Positions 15,719-24,189 are shown, counted from the stretch's first letter. The stretch: 25,185 nucleotides of DNA from Phascolarctobacterium sp. (GCA_004558595.1 SFCN01000024.1:1-25185), one strand, 5' to 3'. The notes: generated by a model not told the origin, from the sequence alone. Numbers and translations are program-made.

Positions 15719-15756
15719 AAAGGGATTGCATAGTAGGCAATCCCTTTAATTTTTTA
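15719..15756 (+). terminator. rho-independent terminator of rplS
   Basis: An eleven-base-pair perfect stem (AAAGGGATTGC, 15719-15729; GCAATCCCTTT, 15737-15747) with a 7-base loop, followed by a long T-rich tail. It ends the trmD/rplS transcription block. Confidence 0.92.
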
Positions 15757-15764
15757 TATTTTTG

Positions 15765-15773
15765 TGTTAAAAT
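15765..15773 (+). promoter_or_regulatory. extended -10 promoter of lepB
   Basis: TGT followed by TAAAAT (15768-15773) forms an extended -10. No good -35 is present at 17 bases, which fits an extended -10 promoter. It lies directly after the rplS terminator. Confidence 0.5.
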
Positions 15774-15805
15774 AGAAAAGAACTTTTTCGAAAGAGGTGT
15801 ATATT

Positions 15806-16378
15806 TTGAGCAGTAAAAATCAAACTTCTTGGCAGGATACTGCCAGTGATTGGCTAGTTTCCATAATTGTGGCCGTGGCTTTGGCCTTTTGCATTCGTAC
15901 CTTTTTAGTGGAGCCTTATATGGTAGAGGGTTCCTCCATGTATCCTACCTTAAAGAACCATGAACGCTTGATTGTGGATAAGCTGAGCTATTTTGTTACC
16001 AATCCCAAGCGTGGTGAAATTGTAGTTTTCCGCTTCCCCAAGGACGAGAGCCGTGACTTTATCAAACGTGTTATCGCTGTGGGTGGTGACACCATTGAGA
16101 TGAAGGATGGTCAGGTTTTTGTAAATGGACAAGTCTTAAAAGAGGATTATATTTATAAGAACGACCCTAAGGGAAAGAATATTTCCAGCTATCGTAAGAC
16201 CATTGTTCCCGAGGGCACTATTTTCGTTTTAGGTGATAACCGCAACAATTCTGAGGACAGCCGCTTCGCTGATGTGGGCTTCGTACCGCACAAGCTGGTG
16301 AAGGGTAGAGCTTTAGTTTGCTTCTGGCCCTTGGGCAGCATGCGTACCATTAAGGCTGATACGGGTATGGGTAAATGA
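15806..16378 (+). CDS. lepB: signal peptidase I
   Basis: Membrane-bound serine protease that removes signal peptides from exported proteins. The 190 residues have one N-terminal transmembrane helix (about 16-34) followed by the extracellular catalytic domain. The nucleophile is Ser44 in GSSMYPTL, the general base Lys87 in DFIKRVIAVGGD, and the C-terminal box is GDNRNNSEDSR. The start is a TTG at 15806, 6 bases after an AGAGGTG site; an in-frame GTG at 15797 belongs to that site. The stop overlaps the rbgA ATG by four bases. Confidence 0.94.
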   Translation: MSSKNQTSWQDTASDWLVSIIVAVALAFCIRTFLVEPYMVEGSSMYPTLKNHERLIVDKLSYFVTNPKRGEIVVFRFPKDESRDFIKRVIAVGGDTIEMKDGQVFVNGQVLKEDYIYKNDPKGKNISSYRKTIVPEGTIFVLGDNRNNSEDSRFADVGFVPHKLVKGRALVCFWPLGSMRTIKADTGMGK

Positions 16379-17235
16379 GAGTAGAGGACTTTAAAATTCA
16401 ATGGTTTCCTGGCCATATGACCAAGGCTAAGCGCATGATGGAAGCTCAGATCAAGCTGGTGGACGTGGTTGTGGAGATGTTGGATGCGCGCATTCCCCGC
16501 TCTAGCACCAATCCTATGCTACAGAATGTGTTGGGCGCAAAGCCTAAGGTTATTGCCCTGAACAAGATTGATATGGCCGATACTGCTAAGACTGAGCTGT
16601 GGCTAGAGAAGCTGAAGCACAGCGGTTTACCTGTTTGTAAGATTGACTGCGCCACTGGCAAGGGGGTGAAGCAGCTCATTAGCGCCATTCAGTTGGCTGC
16701 CAAGCCAGTTATCGATAAGTGGCTGAAGAAGGGCGTGCGTAATCGTCCTGTGCGCGTGATGATTGTGGGCATCCCTAACGTGGGCAAGTCCACCTTGATC
16801 AATCGGTTGGTTGGTAAGAATAAGGTCATGGCTGCTGATAAGCCAGGTGTAACCCGTGGACAGCAATGGGTGACCATTGCTAAGGGCTTGGAGCTGCTGG
16901 ACACTCCGGGTGTGCTCTGGCCTAAATTTGAAGACCCTTCCGTTGGCTTCGCTCTGGCAGCTACTGGCGCCATTAAAGAGGATGTCTTTGATCGTCAGGA
17001 CGCTGTGCAGCTTTTGTTAGACTTTCTGCTGCAGAAATATCCTGAAGCGCTGGCTTCTAAATACGCTGTGACTGTGGAAGAAGGGGAGACAGCCCAATCT
17101 GTAATGGCTAAAATCGCCACCGCTCGTGGTTGCCTCAAGGCCGGTGGTATGCTGGACTTGGATAAGGTGGACCAGCTTGTGCTGCGGGACTTTCGCTCCG
17201 GTCGTCTGGGTCGCTTCACCGTGGACGAGCCTTAA
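16375..17235 (+). CDS. rbgA: ribosome biogenesis GTPase RbgA (YlqF)
   Basis: Circularly permuted GTPase that drives late 50S assembly around L16. In permuted order: WFPGHMTKAKR at the N terminus (a family signature), G4 NKID (63-66), G1 GIPNVGKS (132-139), the PGVTRG switch, and G3 DTPG (176-179). A C-terminal helical domain ending in DFRSGRLGRFTVDEP follows. The length of 286 is typical. The ATG overlaps the lepB TGA, so the pair is coupled. The next gene is 230 bases away behind its own promoter and terminator. Confidence 0.96.
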   Translation: MRVEDFKIQWFPGHMTKAKRMMEAQIKLVDVVVEMLDARIPRSSTNPMLQNVLGAKPKVIALNKIDMADTAKTELWLEKLKHSGLPVCKIDCATGKGVKQLISAIQLAAKPVIDKWLKKGVRNRPVRVMIVGIPNVGKSTLINRLVGKNKVMAADKPGVTRGQQWVTIAKGLELLDTPGVLWPKFEDPSVGFALAATGAIKEDVFDRQDAVQLLLDFLLQKYPEALASKYAVTVEEGETAQSVMAKIATARGCLKAGGMLDLDKVDQLVLRDFRSGRLGRFTVDEP

Positions 17236-17266
17236 GGAAAATTGTCTAAAATTTTCAGTTTTTCTG

Positions 17267-17295
17267 CTGACAAATGGGAAATTTTGTGATAAAAT
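17267..17295 (+). promoter_or_regulatory. sigmaA-type promoter in the rbgA-rnhB gap
   Basis: CTGACA (17267-17272), 17 bases, TAAAAT (17290-17295): five of six matches in each hexamer. It would start an RNA near 17302 that meets a terminator about 120 bases later, before rnhB. Confidence 0.7.
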
Positions 17296-17301
17296 AGTAC
17301 T

Positions 17302-17424
17302 AGAGAGGGAGAGAAGGTACTTTTTTTGGTGCCAATTTCCCGAAAATCTCCTTATATAAAGCTTGAAAGGCTTGAAAAGAGTTAAATACGCCGCTTTGTA
17401 GTTATTACTATAAGGCGGCTTTTT
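17302..17424 (+). ncRNA. candidate attenuator leader or small RNA upstream of rnhB
   Basis: This is the stretch from the predicted start to the end of a terminator. It includes a purine-rich 5' end, a GGTAC/GTGCC hairpin around a T run (17316-17333), and an imperfect direct repeat of GCTTGAAA (17361-17378). The 13-base segment 17350-17362 can pair with either arm of the terminator, which suggests alternative folds. No known riboswitch class is recognised. Confidence 0.45.
17390..17424 (+). terminator. rho-independent terminator upstream of rnhB
   Basis: A thirteen-pair stem (17390-17402 with 17407-17419, two G-U pairs) with a 4-base loop, followed by five T residues. It lies inside the gap before rnhB, not after a gene, so it ends either rbgA read-through or the short leader RNA. 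Confidence 0.88.
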
Positions 17425-17466
17425 GTCTAGTTGGGACTTATTATTTTTCTGCAAGGATGTGAGAAA

Positions 17467-18300
17467 ATGAAAATCAACGAGGTCAAGGAGCTATTGGCTG
17501 GAACGCCCACCTGTGAGCAATTAGCCGAGCTTAAGGCCGATGAGCGCAGTGGCGTGCAAAAGCTCTTAGCTGCCTACTATAAGCGTTTAGAGAAGGCTGC
17601 TCAGGAAAAGGAACGCTTTACGAAAATGCTTAGCTATGAAAAAAAGTATTACGCCCAAGGCATACAGTATGTGGCAGGCGTGGATGAGGCCGGGCGTGGT
17701 CCCTTAGCCGGTCCCTTGGTAATCGCGGCTGTAATTTTGCCGCAGGATGTGTTTATCTCCGGACTTAATGATTCCAAGCAACTCAGCGCCGCCAAGAGGG
17801 ATAAGCTCTATGACGAGGTTTTAGCTAAGGCTGTGGCTATTGAGGTCAACATTGTCAGTGTAAGCAATATCGATAAGTATAATATCTATACAGCAACCCA
17901 GAGAGGCATGGCAGAGGTTTTGGAGCATTTGCCGGTGCGGCCACAGGTTGCTCTTATCGATGCTATGCCTGTTGAAGCCAAGGGTATGGAAACGGTGTCC
18001 ATTATTCACGGCGACGCTCTAAGCGCTTCTATTGCCGCTGCCTCCATTATCGCCAAGGTCACTCGTGACCGCATCATGGAGCGTATGGATGTGCTTTACC
18101 CAGCCTATGGCTTTGCCAATAACAAGGGCTATGGTAGTGGCGCTCATATGCAGGCTATCGCTGAGTTTGGCGCAACCAAGTGGCATCGTCGTAGCTATGA
18201 GCCCGTGAAGAGCATGCAGCTAGAGCCAGTAGTTGCTGCTGTCAATGAATTGTATAGTCCCCAGCTTGAACCTGATTATGTGTTCTCAATCAACCCGTAA
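17467..18300 (+). CDS. rnhB: ribonuclease HII
   Basis: Endonuclease that cuts the RNA strand of RNA-DNA hybrids and starts removal of misincorporated ribonucleotides. Catalytic acids are visible: D73 and E74 in GVDEAGRGPLAGP, D165 in ALIDAM and D201 in KVTRD. The 277 residues include an N-terminal helical extension of about 65 (KINEVKELLAGTPTCEQLAEL...), as in Bacillus RnhB, missing in the shorter E. coli enzyme. The start at 17467 has an AAGGATGTGA site. An in-frame upstream ATG at 17431 lies beyond that site. The 3' end overlaps yraN by 23 bases. Confidence 0.95.
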   Translation: MKINEVKELLAGTPTCEQLAELKADERSGVQKLLAAYYKRLEKAAQEKERFTKMLSYEKKYYAQGIQYVAGVDEAGRGPLAGPLVIAAVILPQDVFISGLNDSKQLSAAKRDKLYDEVLAKAVAIEVNIVSVSNIDKYNIYTATQRGMAEVLEHLPVRPQVALIDAMPVEAKGMETVSIIHGDALSASIAAASIIAKVTRDRIMERMDVLYPAYGFANNKGYGSGAHMQAIAEFGATKWHRRSYEPVKSMQLEPVVAAVNELYSPQLEPDYVFSINP

Positions 18301-18649
18301 GCTGGGGATTTATGGTGAGGAGCTCGCTTGTAAGTACCTACAAGCAAAGGGCTATGTAATCTTGGAGCGCAATTTTCGCTGTCGGCGCTTCGGTGAAATT
18401 GATATTGTTGCCAGTAAAGCTGGGGTACTAAGCTTTATTGAGGTCAAGACACGCTGCTCTAGCCGGTATGGCAAGCCGGCTGAGGCAGTAACCTTGGCGA
18501 AGCAAAGAAAAATCTATCGTGTTGCACAGTATTACCTCCAGTGTGCGGGGTTAACTAGTCGCATTCCGGTGCTTTCCTTTGATGTAGTTGAAATTATCAT
18601 TGAAGGTGGTGCGGGAATGCGACTTTTTCATTACCCGCATTGCTTCTAG
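18278..18649 (+). CDS. yraN: YraN-family putative endonuclease (UPF0102)
   Basis: A 123-residue protein of the UPF0102 family with a restriction-endonuclease-like core. The conserved order is LGIYGEELACKYLQAKGYVILERNFRC, then GEIDIVA and FIEVKTR, giving the E/D-ExK metal site, then Lys-Gln in AKQRKI. It is probably a nuclease acting on recombination intermediates and is usually found beside rnhB and comM, as here; its exact role is unproven. The start is ambiguous: the ATG at 18278 gives a normal N terminus but has no clear ribosome site, so coupling to rnhB translation is likely. ATGs at 18233 and 18245 would add 11-15 residues without family support. Confidence 0.88.
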   Translation: MCSQSTRKLGIYGEELACKYLQAKGYVILERNFRCRRFGEIDIVASKAGVLSFIEVKTRCSSRYGKPAEAVTLAKQRKIYRVAQYYLQCAGLTSRIPVLSFDVVEIIIEGGAGMRLFHYPHCF

Positions 18650-18664
18650 ATTAAGGAGGATAAG

Positions 18665-20185
18665 ATGTTTGCTCAAGTAAATGGTTTAACCACTTGTGGT
18701 ATTGATGGCGTGATGATTTTGGTAGAGGTAGATATTTCTAATGGTCTGCCTAATTTTGACTTAGTAGGATTGCCTGCCATGGCGGTACGCGAGTCTAAGG
18801 AAAGGGTAAAGGCTGCAATGCGTAATAGCGATTATCCCTTTCCCATGACGAAAATAACCGTTAATTTAGCTCCCGCAGATTTGCGTAAGGAGGGCTCGGG
18901 CTTGGACCTACCCATCGCAATCGGACTGCTGACCTGCTCTCGGCTTGTGGAGCCAGCAAAATTAGAGGGCAAGGTTTTTGTAGGCGAATTATCGCTAGAT
19001 GGCCGCATTCGCAAGGTTTCTGGCGTGCTATCTATGATTATGGAAGCCAAACGCTTTGGCGCCAAGGAGATCTATATTCCTCAGGAAAACGCCGCTGAGG
19101 GCAAGCTTATTCAGGGTATTAAGGTTTATACAGCCTCGACTCTGCAGGAGATTGTGGAGCATTTACAGGGGAATAAGGCGCTTGTGCCACTGCCTAAGGA
19201 GAATATTTTACAAAATAAACAGCGCATTTATCATGTGGATTTCGCTGATATCAAAGGTCAACTGGTGGCTCGCAGAGCCTTAGAAATTGCCGCTGCAGGC
19301 GGTCACAGCATTATGATGATCGGTAGTCCTGGCTGTGGCAAAACAATGTTAGCGAGGCGTTTGGTGACGATTTTACCGCCTATGACGGAAAGCGAAGCTT
19401 TGGAAGTGACGAAAATCTATAGTATCGTAGGCATGCTACCCCAAGCTGATAGTGTGATGCTAGAGCGTCCTTTTCGCAGTCCCCATCACAGTATCTCAGG
19501 TAGCGCTCTTTTAGGAGGGGGCTCTACGCCTAGACCGGGTGAAGTTACCCTGAGTCACAACGGCGTTCTTTTTCTGGACGAGCTGCCTGAGTTTGAACGC
19601 TCCACTTTGGAAATGCTACGCCAACCCTTGGAGGACGGGGAAGTTAGCATCTCCAGAGTGCGTGCGGCTATGACCTTTCCCAGTCGTTTTATTTTAGTGG
19701 CCGCTCAAAATCCCTGTCCCTGCGGCTATTTAGGAGACAGTCGCCATGTCTGTACCTGTAAGCAGCGTGATGTGGACAATTATCGACGTAAAATTTCCGG
19801 CCCCTTGATGGATAGAATTGATATGCAGATTAATTTGGCGCGAGTGGATTTTTCGGAGCTTAAGGATAAGCAGGCTGGTGAAAGCTCCGCTGTGATCCGT
19901 GAGCGGGTGGTGCGGGCTCGTCAATTACAGCAGGCAAGGCTTGAATCCCGTGGCATTCACTGCAATGCTCAAATGGGAAGACAGGAGGTAGCAAAATTCT
20001 GTCAACTGGATGCCCAAGCCCAAGGGGTGATGGAAAAGTACTTTAATATACTCAACCTAAGCGCCCGTAGCCACGACCGCATATTGAAGGTAGCGCGCAC
20101 AATTGCCGATTTGGCAGGCTATGAGGATATTCAAGCAGCTCACATTGCTGAGGCTGTAACCTTAAGAGCCAATAATCGTAGTTAG
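18665..20185 (+). CDS. comM: ComM/YifB Mg-chelatase-like AAA+ ATPase
   Basis: A 506-residue AAA+ protein of the ComM family, a hexameric helicase that promotes branch migration during natural transformation and integration of donor DNA. The N-terminal ChlI-like domain (1-170) contains GLPNFDLVGLPAMAVRESKERVKAA. Walker A is GSPGCGKT (220-227) and Walker B FLDELPEF (D305, E306). A CPCGY...CTC cysteine cluster follows, then SGPLMDRIDM with the arginine finger region and a C-terminal lid (LSARSHDRILKVARTIADL). The start has an AAGGAGG site. A terminator follows directly; dprA and topA, frequent followers in other Firmicutes, are not here. Confidence 0.95.
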   Translation: MFAQVNGLTTCGIDGVMILVEVDISNGLPNFDLVGLPAMAVRESKERVKAAMRNSDYPFPMTKITVNLAPADLRKEGSGLDLPIAIGLLTCSRLVEPAKLEGKVFVGELSLDGRIRKVSGVLSMIMEAKRFGAKEIYIPQENAAEGKLIQGIKVYTASTLQEIVEHLQGNKALVPLPKENILQNKQRIYHVDFADIKGQLVARRALEIAAAGGHSIMMIGSPGCGKTMLARRLVTILPPMTESEALEVTKIYSIVGMLPQADSVMLERPFRSPHHSISGSALLGGGSTPRPGEVTLSHNGVLFLDELPEFERSTLEMLRQPLEDGEVSISRVRAAMTFPSRFILVAAQNPCPCGYLGDSRHVCTCKQRDVDNYRRKISGPLMDRIDMQINLARVDFSELKDKQAGESSAVIRERVVRARQLQQARLESRGIHCNAQMGRQEVAKFCQLDAQAQGVMEKYFNILNLSARSHDRILKVARTIADLAGYEDIQAAHIAEAVTLRANNRS

Positions 20186-20190
20186 TTATG

Positions 20191-20220
20191 AAGAAAGCAG
20201 GGGCTATCCTCTGCTTTCTT
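20191..20220 (+). terminator. hairpin terminator after comM
   Basis: AAGAAAGCAGGGG (20191-20203) pairs with CCTCTGCTTTCTT (20208-20220), 13 pairs with one G-U. The T tract is part of the 3' arm, and the tail beyond it is only weakly T-rich. Confidence 0.75.
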
Positions 20221-20276
20221 AACATTTGTACTTGCCTTTGTTGCCGCTTCCACTAGCATTTACTCATTAAATATGT

Positions 20277-20282
20277 TATAAT
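20277..20282 (+). promoter_or_regulatory. -10 box of the PDZ/radical-SAM-cobO-der transcription unit
   Basis: A perfect TATAAT follows the comM terminator, 64 bases before the chosen start at 20346. No convincing -35 is present (TAGCAT at 20254-20259). The leader contains an AAGGGA site with a 24-codon open frame starting at 20315. Confidence 0.5.
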
Positions 20283-20345
20283 TTAATGACGATTTATTTT
20301 TTCAAGGGATTTCTATGCGTTTTTTTAAGGAGTTGCCATCATTTC

Positions 20346-21629
20346 ATGTTAGGACTAATAAGTGGTGTGCGCAAAAACAGTCTGGCTGAAGCTGCCGGAA
20401 TTGTGGCTGGTGATAAGCTGGTGTCTGTATGTGGCGTACAAGTGAAGGATATTATTGAGCTAAGCTTTTATACTACCGATTATGAGGTAGATTTAGAGCT
20501 GGAAAATACTGAAGGTCAGCGCCGTCAGGTACATATAGATAAATATCCCGATGAGGATCTGGGCTTGGAGTTTGAAGCGGCAGTTTTTGACAAGGTCAGC
20601 ACTTGCTATAATAACTGTATCTTCTGCTTTGTGGATCAGATGATTCCGGGGATGCGTAAGGGTCTCTATGTGCGTGATGACGACTATCGCTTGTCCTTTT
20701 TGTATGGCAATTTTATTACCTTGACCAATCTGAAGGAAGAGGATTTTCAGCGCATTATCCAAACACATATGACTCCTCTTTATGTCTCAGTTCATGCCAC
20801 CGATCCCAAGGTACGCTGTGAAATGATGCATAACCGCTTTGCAGGGGAGCTCATGGAGAAGCTAGAGCGCCTTTTTGAAGCTGGTATTGAGGTACATACC
20901 CAAATTGTGTGCTGTCCTGGCTATAACGATGGAGAAGTTTTGGAAAAAAGCTTTTATGATTTGTATGCTAAGCATCCCAATGTGCTGACCATGGCTGTGG
21001 TGCCAGTAGGTATTACCAAGCACAGGGAGGGGTTGCATCCCTTGCGTACCTTCACCAAAGAGGAAGCGGCGGCTTTAATCGACCAAGTGACCCCTTGGCA
21101 AAAGCAGTGTCGCGAGGAAACCGGCAAGACATTTATATACTTAGGGGATGAGTTCTACCTTTTGGCTGGCAGGGAAGTTCCTTCTGCAGCATGGTACGAT
21201 GGCTTCCCGCAGTTAGAGAATGGTATTGGCTTAACTCGTAGCTTCCTAGATGAATGGCAGGAGACTTTGGCTCAAATGGGCAATTATCAAGCGACTAGTC
21301 CTGCGCTTATTCCTGTAGGCGAGAGCGCTTACCATGTGCTACAGCCATTCATGGAGGCATTGAATAAGCGATATGGTAGTGAGCATCGCTTTCTATCCGT
21401 GCCTAATAAATTCTTTGGCGGGAAGGTTAATGTGACGGGACTTTTGACTGCAGGCGATATTTTGGCTGTGGCTGAGGGAAAACGTTTGATTTTGCCAGCT
21501 GTTGTTTTGAATAATGATAATCTCTTTTTAGATGATACATCCTTAGCCCAGTTCCGCGAAGCCTACGCTGGTAAGGTAGAGCTCGCTAAGGGAGCTAAGG
21601 AGCTCTTACATTTGCTTTTAGAAAGCTAG
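20346..21629 (+). CDS. PDZ-domain radical-SAM protein (DUF512 family)
   Basis: A 427-residue protein of the DUF512/TIGR03279 type. An N-terminal PDZ-like domain (GVRKNSLAEAAGIVAGDKLVSVCG, about 6-30) is followed by an iron-sulfur motif C87-X3-C91-X2-C94 (CYNNCIFC). The SAM-barrel blocks FLYGNFITLTNL and SVHATDP come next. The large C-terminal DUF512 region includes CPGYNDG, VPVGITKHREGL and NKFFGGKVNVTGLLTAGD. The substrate is unknown; the gene is a frequent neighbour of der and plsY in Firmicutes, as here. The ATG at 20346 is chosen for homology to the PDZ start. Its AAGGAG site is 13 bases away, longer than usual. Upstream in-frame starts would add residues not typical of the family. Confidence 0.88.
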   Translation: MLGLISGVRKNSLAEAAGIVAGDKLVSVCGVQVKDIIELSFYTTDYEVDLELENTEGQRRQVHIDKYPDEDLGLEFEAAVFDKVSTCYNNCIFCFVDQMIPGMRKGLYVRDDDYRLSFLYGNFITLTNLKEEDFQRIIQTHMTPLYVSVHATDPKVRCEMMHNRFAGELMEKLERLFEAGIEVHTQIVCCPGYNDGEVLEKSFYDLYAKHPNVLTMAVVPVGITKHREGLHPLRTFTKEEAAALIDQVTPWQKQCREETGKTFIYLGDEFYLLAGREVPSAAWYDGFPQLENGIGLTRSFLDEWQETLAQMGNYQATSPALIPVGESAYHVLQPFMEALNKRYGSEHRFLSVPNKFFGGKVNVTGLLTAGDILAVAEGKRLILPAVVLNNDNLFLDDTSLAQFREAYAGKVELAKGAKELLHLLLES

Positions 21630-21637
21630 GTGAAACT

Positions 21638-22147
21638 ATGTTACAGGTTTATACGGGTACCGGCAAGGGAAAGACCACTGCTGCCTTAGGCGTTGCGCTA
21701 AGAGGCGCGGGTCACGGACTTAAGACCTTGATGCTGTGCTTTTTAAAAGATGATCCCGACTATGGCGAGGCTAAGGCTGTGGGCATGCTGCCGGGCTTTG
21801 AGCTGCGTCAGGTTGGCCGTGATGCTTTCGTCAACTTCCGCAATCCTGATCCGGTGGATTTGGAATTATGTCGTCAGGGATGGGAGTCTGCTAAGGATGC
21901 CATTGTGAAAAAGCAGGCTGATATTGTAATTTTAGACGAGCTGAACATAGTGCTAGCTACGAAAATGCTGCCCTTGGCTGAGGTTGTGGACTTTCTTAAA
22001 GCGCATCAACATGAGTTGGAAATTATCACCACGGGCCGTGGCGCACCGGAGGAGCTCATCAAGATAGCAGATCTCGTGACGGATATGAGCGAAGTGAAGC
22101 ACTACTTCCATAAGGGAGTATCTTCGAGACTTGGAATAGATCATTAA
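21638..22147 (+). CDS. cobO: cob(I)alamin adenosyltransferase, CobA/CobO/BtuR type
   Basis: Transfers the 5'-deoxyadenosyl group of ATP to cob(I)alamin or a corrinoid precursor, giving adenosylcobalamin. The 169 residues start almost directly with the P-loop GTGKGKTT (7-14). The family blocks are AALGVALRGAGHGLKTLMLCFLK, then DIVILDELNIVLA (Walker B-like), ITTGRGAPEELIKIADLVTDM and KHYFHKGV. It lies 8 bases after the radical-SAM gene with an AGGTGA site over that gene's stop. Its presence implies use of B12 coenzyme (for example by mutases), but no partner gene is in the window. Confidence 0.93.
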   Translation: MLQVYTGTGKGKTTAALGVALRGAGHGLKTLMLCFLKDDPDYGEAKAVGMLPGFELRQVGRDAFVNFRNPDPVDLELCRQGWESAKDAIVKKQADIVILDELNIVLATKMLPLAEVVDFLKAHQHELEIITTGRGAPEELIKIADLVTDMSEVKHYFHKGVSSRLGIDH

Positions 22148-22211
22148 ATAAATTTAACATTAACACGCTAGATTGAAATAAACATTTATAGTATGATGGA
22201 GGAAATTGATT

Positions 22212-23540
22212 ATGGGTAAACCTATTGTTGCTATAGTTGGACGTCCTAATGTTGGCAAATCAACCCTGTTTAATATCTTTGCCAATAGCAGGATTTCCAT
22301 CGTGGAGGACACCCCCGGTGTAACCCGCGACCGCCTGTATGCCATGGCGGAATGGTTGGACCACGAGTTTATGATGGTGGACACGGGCGGTATTGAGATC
22401 ATGAACGCTGATGCTATTGCTGTATCCATTCGTCAGCAGGCCCAAATCGCCATTAAAGAGGCCGATGTGATCCTTTTTGTATGTGATGCGCGCAGTGGCA
22501 TTACTACTGAGGATGCGGATGTGGCTCGTCTTTTGCGTCAATCCAAGAAGCCGATTGTTTTGGCTGTAAACAAAGCTGACTCTCCGAAACAGGAAATGAA
22601 TATTTACGAGTTCTATAATTTGGGCATTGGTGACCCCATTCCTGTTTCCGCTTCTAACCATCTTGGCTTGGGCGATCTGTTGGATCAGGTTGTGGCTAAA
22701 TTCCCCAGTGAAAAGCTGGGCACCAGCATGGATGACGAGGATGAAATCAAGGTAGCTTTAATTGGTAGACCCAATGTTGGCAAATCCTCTATTTTTAATG
22801 CTTTAGTAGGTGAGGAGCGCTCCATCGTAAGTGATGTAGCCGGCACTACCCGTGATGCCATCGATACTCCTGTCGTGCGTAATGGACAAAAATACCTCTT
22901 CATTGATACTGCTGGCATGCGTCGTAAAGCGAAGGTGGATGAGCCCATTGAAAAATATAGCGTTATGCGTTCTCTGCGCGCAGTGGACCGCAGCGATGTG
23001 GTGCTGATGGTCTTTGATGCGGTGGAGGGTGTAACCGAGCAGGATAAGCGTATTGTGGGCTATGCCCATGAGGCAGGCAAGGCCATTATTTTGGTAGTCA
23101 ATAAATGGGATTTGTACGAAAAGGATAATAGCTCCACCCTGCGCTATACAGAAACTCTGCGTAAGGAGCTGGTTTTCCTGCAGTATGCTCCCTGTGTGTT
23201 CGTGTCCGCTGTAACCAAGCAACGTATTCATCGTTTGCCCGAGGTTATTAGCTATGTGGCAGAGCAAAATGCTCAACGCATCGCCACCAGCATTTTGAAT
23301 CAGGTTATCGAGGATGCTGTGGCTATTAATCCGCCGCCTACGGAAAAGGGCAAGCGCTTGAAGATTCTTTATGTAACTCAGGTTAAAATTAAGCCGCCAA
23401 CCTTCGTTATTTTTGTTAACGAGCCTGAGATTATGCACTTCTCTTACCAACGGTATTTGGAGAATAAGCTGCGTGAGGCCTTTGGCTTCGAGGGCACACC
23501 CATTCAAATGATTATCCGTGGCAAGAACGAGGAAGATTAA
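22212..23540 (+). CDS. der: ribosome-associated GTPase Der (EngA)
   Basis: Essential 50S assembly GTPase with two tandem G domains. The first has GRPNVGKS (10-17), PGVTRDR, DTGG and NKAD; the second has GRPNVGKS (185-192), AGTTRDA, DTAG and NKWD. A C-terminal KH-like domain (KILYVTQVKIKPPTFVIFVN) follows. The length of 442 is typical. The start is at 22212 because a GGAGG site lies about 9 bases upstream; the in-frame TTG at 22206 is too close to it. The 64-base gap before it is AT-rich and has no convincing promoter, so it is probably transcribed with cobO. Confidence 0.96.
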   Translation: MGKPIVAIVGRPNVGKSTLFNIFANSRISIVEDTPGVTRDRLYAMAEWLDHEFMMVDTGGIEIMNADAIAVSIRQQAQIAIKEADVILFVCDARSGITTEDADVARLLRQSKKPIVLAVNKADSPKQEMNIYEFYNLGIGDPIPVSASNHLGLGDLLDQVVAKFPSEKLGTSMDDEDEIKVALIGRPNVGKSSIFNALVGEERSIVSDVAGTTRDAIDTPVVRNGQKYLFIDTAGMRRKAKVDEPIEKYSVMRSLRAVDRSDVVLMVFDAVEGVTEQDKRIVGYAHEAGKAIILVVNKWDLYEKDNSSTLRYTETLRKELVFLQYAPCVFVSAVTKQRIHRLPEVISYVAEQNAQRIATSILNQVIEDAVAINPPPTEKGKRLKILYVTQVKIKPPTFVIFVNEPEIMHFSYQRYLENKLREAFGFEGTPIQMIIRGKNEED

Positions 23541-23559
23541 TTTAAGTCAGGTGATGTAG

Positions 23560-24189
23560 ATGATAAATGAGGTGGGAATATTGCACTATGTGCTGGGCTT
23601 TGCGCTGGGACATGTTTGTGGCTCCGTACCCAGCGGCTTGTGGCTTGTTCAGGCCCTGCACGGCATAGATATTCGTAATTACGGCAGTAAAAATATTGGT
23701 ACTACCAATGTCTTTCGTACTGTGGGTCCTTCTACAGCAGTAATGGTTTTGCTTTGCGATATGCTTAAGGGCATTATCGCTGTGGCTCTGGTGAACCATT
23801 TCTTCCACAATCCGGAGCTGGATGTGGTCACTGCCTTGGGCGCTTTATTGGGGCATAATTACTCCGTTTTTTTAGGCTTTAAAGGCGGTAAGGGCGTGGC
23901 TACGGGCTTGGGACTGCTAGTGTTTCTGATGCCGAAGGTAGCAGGAACGGTTTTTCTCGTATGGTTAGTGTTAGTGCTCATCACACGCTATGTGTCCTTA
24001 GGCTCCATAGTGGCAGCGATTTTAACGCCCATCATGTCCTGGTACTTCGCTTATCCCTGCGCTTACATTATACTGGGCGCCATTGCAGGCTTCTTTGTCG
24101 TTTTGCGGCATAAGGATAATATTGGTCGCCTTCTTAGCGGTACCGAAAGTAAAATTAAGCCTGGTAATGCTAAAAATTTACCCAAATAA
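23560..24189 (+). CDS. plsY: acyl-phosphate glycerol-3-phosphate acyltransferase PlsY
   Basis: Integral membrane enzyme that transfers an acyl group from acyl-phosphate to glycerol-3-phosphate, the first step in phospholipid synthesis with PlsX. The 209 residues have five hydrophobic segments and the three family motifs: GSVPSG (about 21-26), GSKNIGTTNVFR (42-53) and GHNYSVFLGFKGGKGVATG (about 97-115). A basic C terminus follows. The start has an AGGTGA site 20 bases after der, so the two are cotranscribed. Confidence 0.95.
   Translation: MINEVGILHYVLGFALGHVCGSVPSGLWLVQALHGIDIRNYGSKNIGTTNVFRTVGPSTAVMVLLCDMLKGIIAVALVNHFFHNPELDVVTALGALLGHNYSVFLGFKGGKGVATGLGLLVFLMPKVAGTVFLVWLVLVLITRYVSLGSIVAAILTPIMSWYFAYPCAYIILGAIAGFFVVLRHKDNIGRLLSGTESKIKPGNAKNLPK

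Noticed and set aside
22803..23507. Long open frame on the minus strand (234 codons) opposite der
   Set aside because: It is fully antisense to a clearly conserved two-domain GTPase; the translation shows no family features and there is no promoter or ribosome site.
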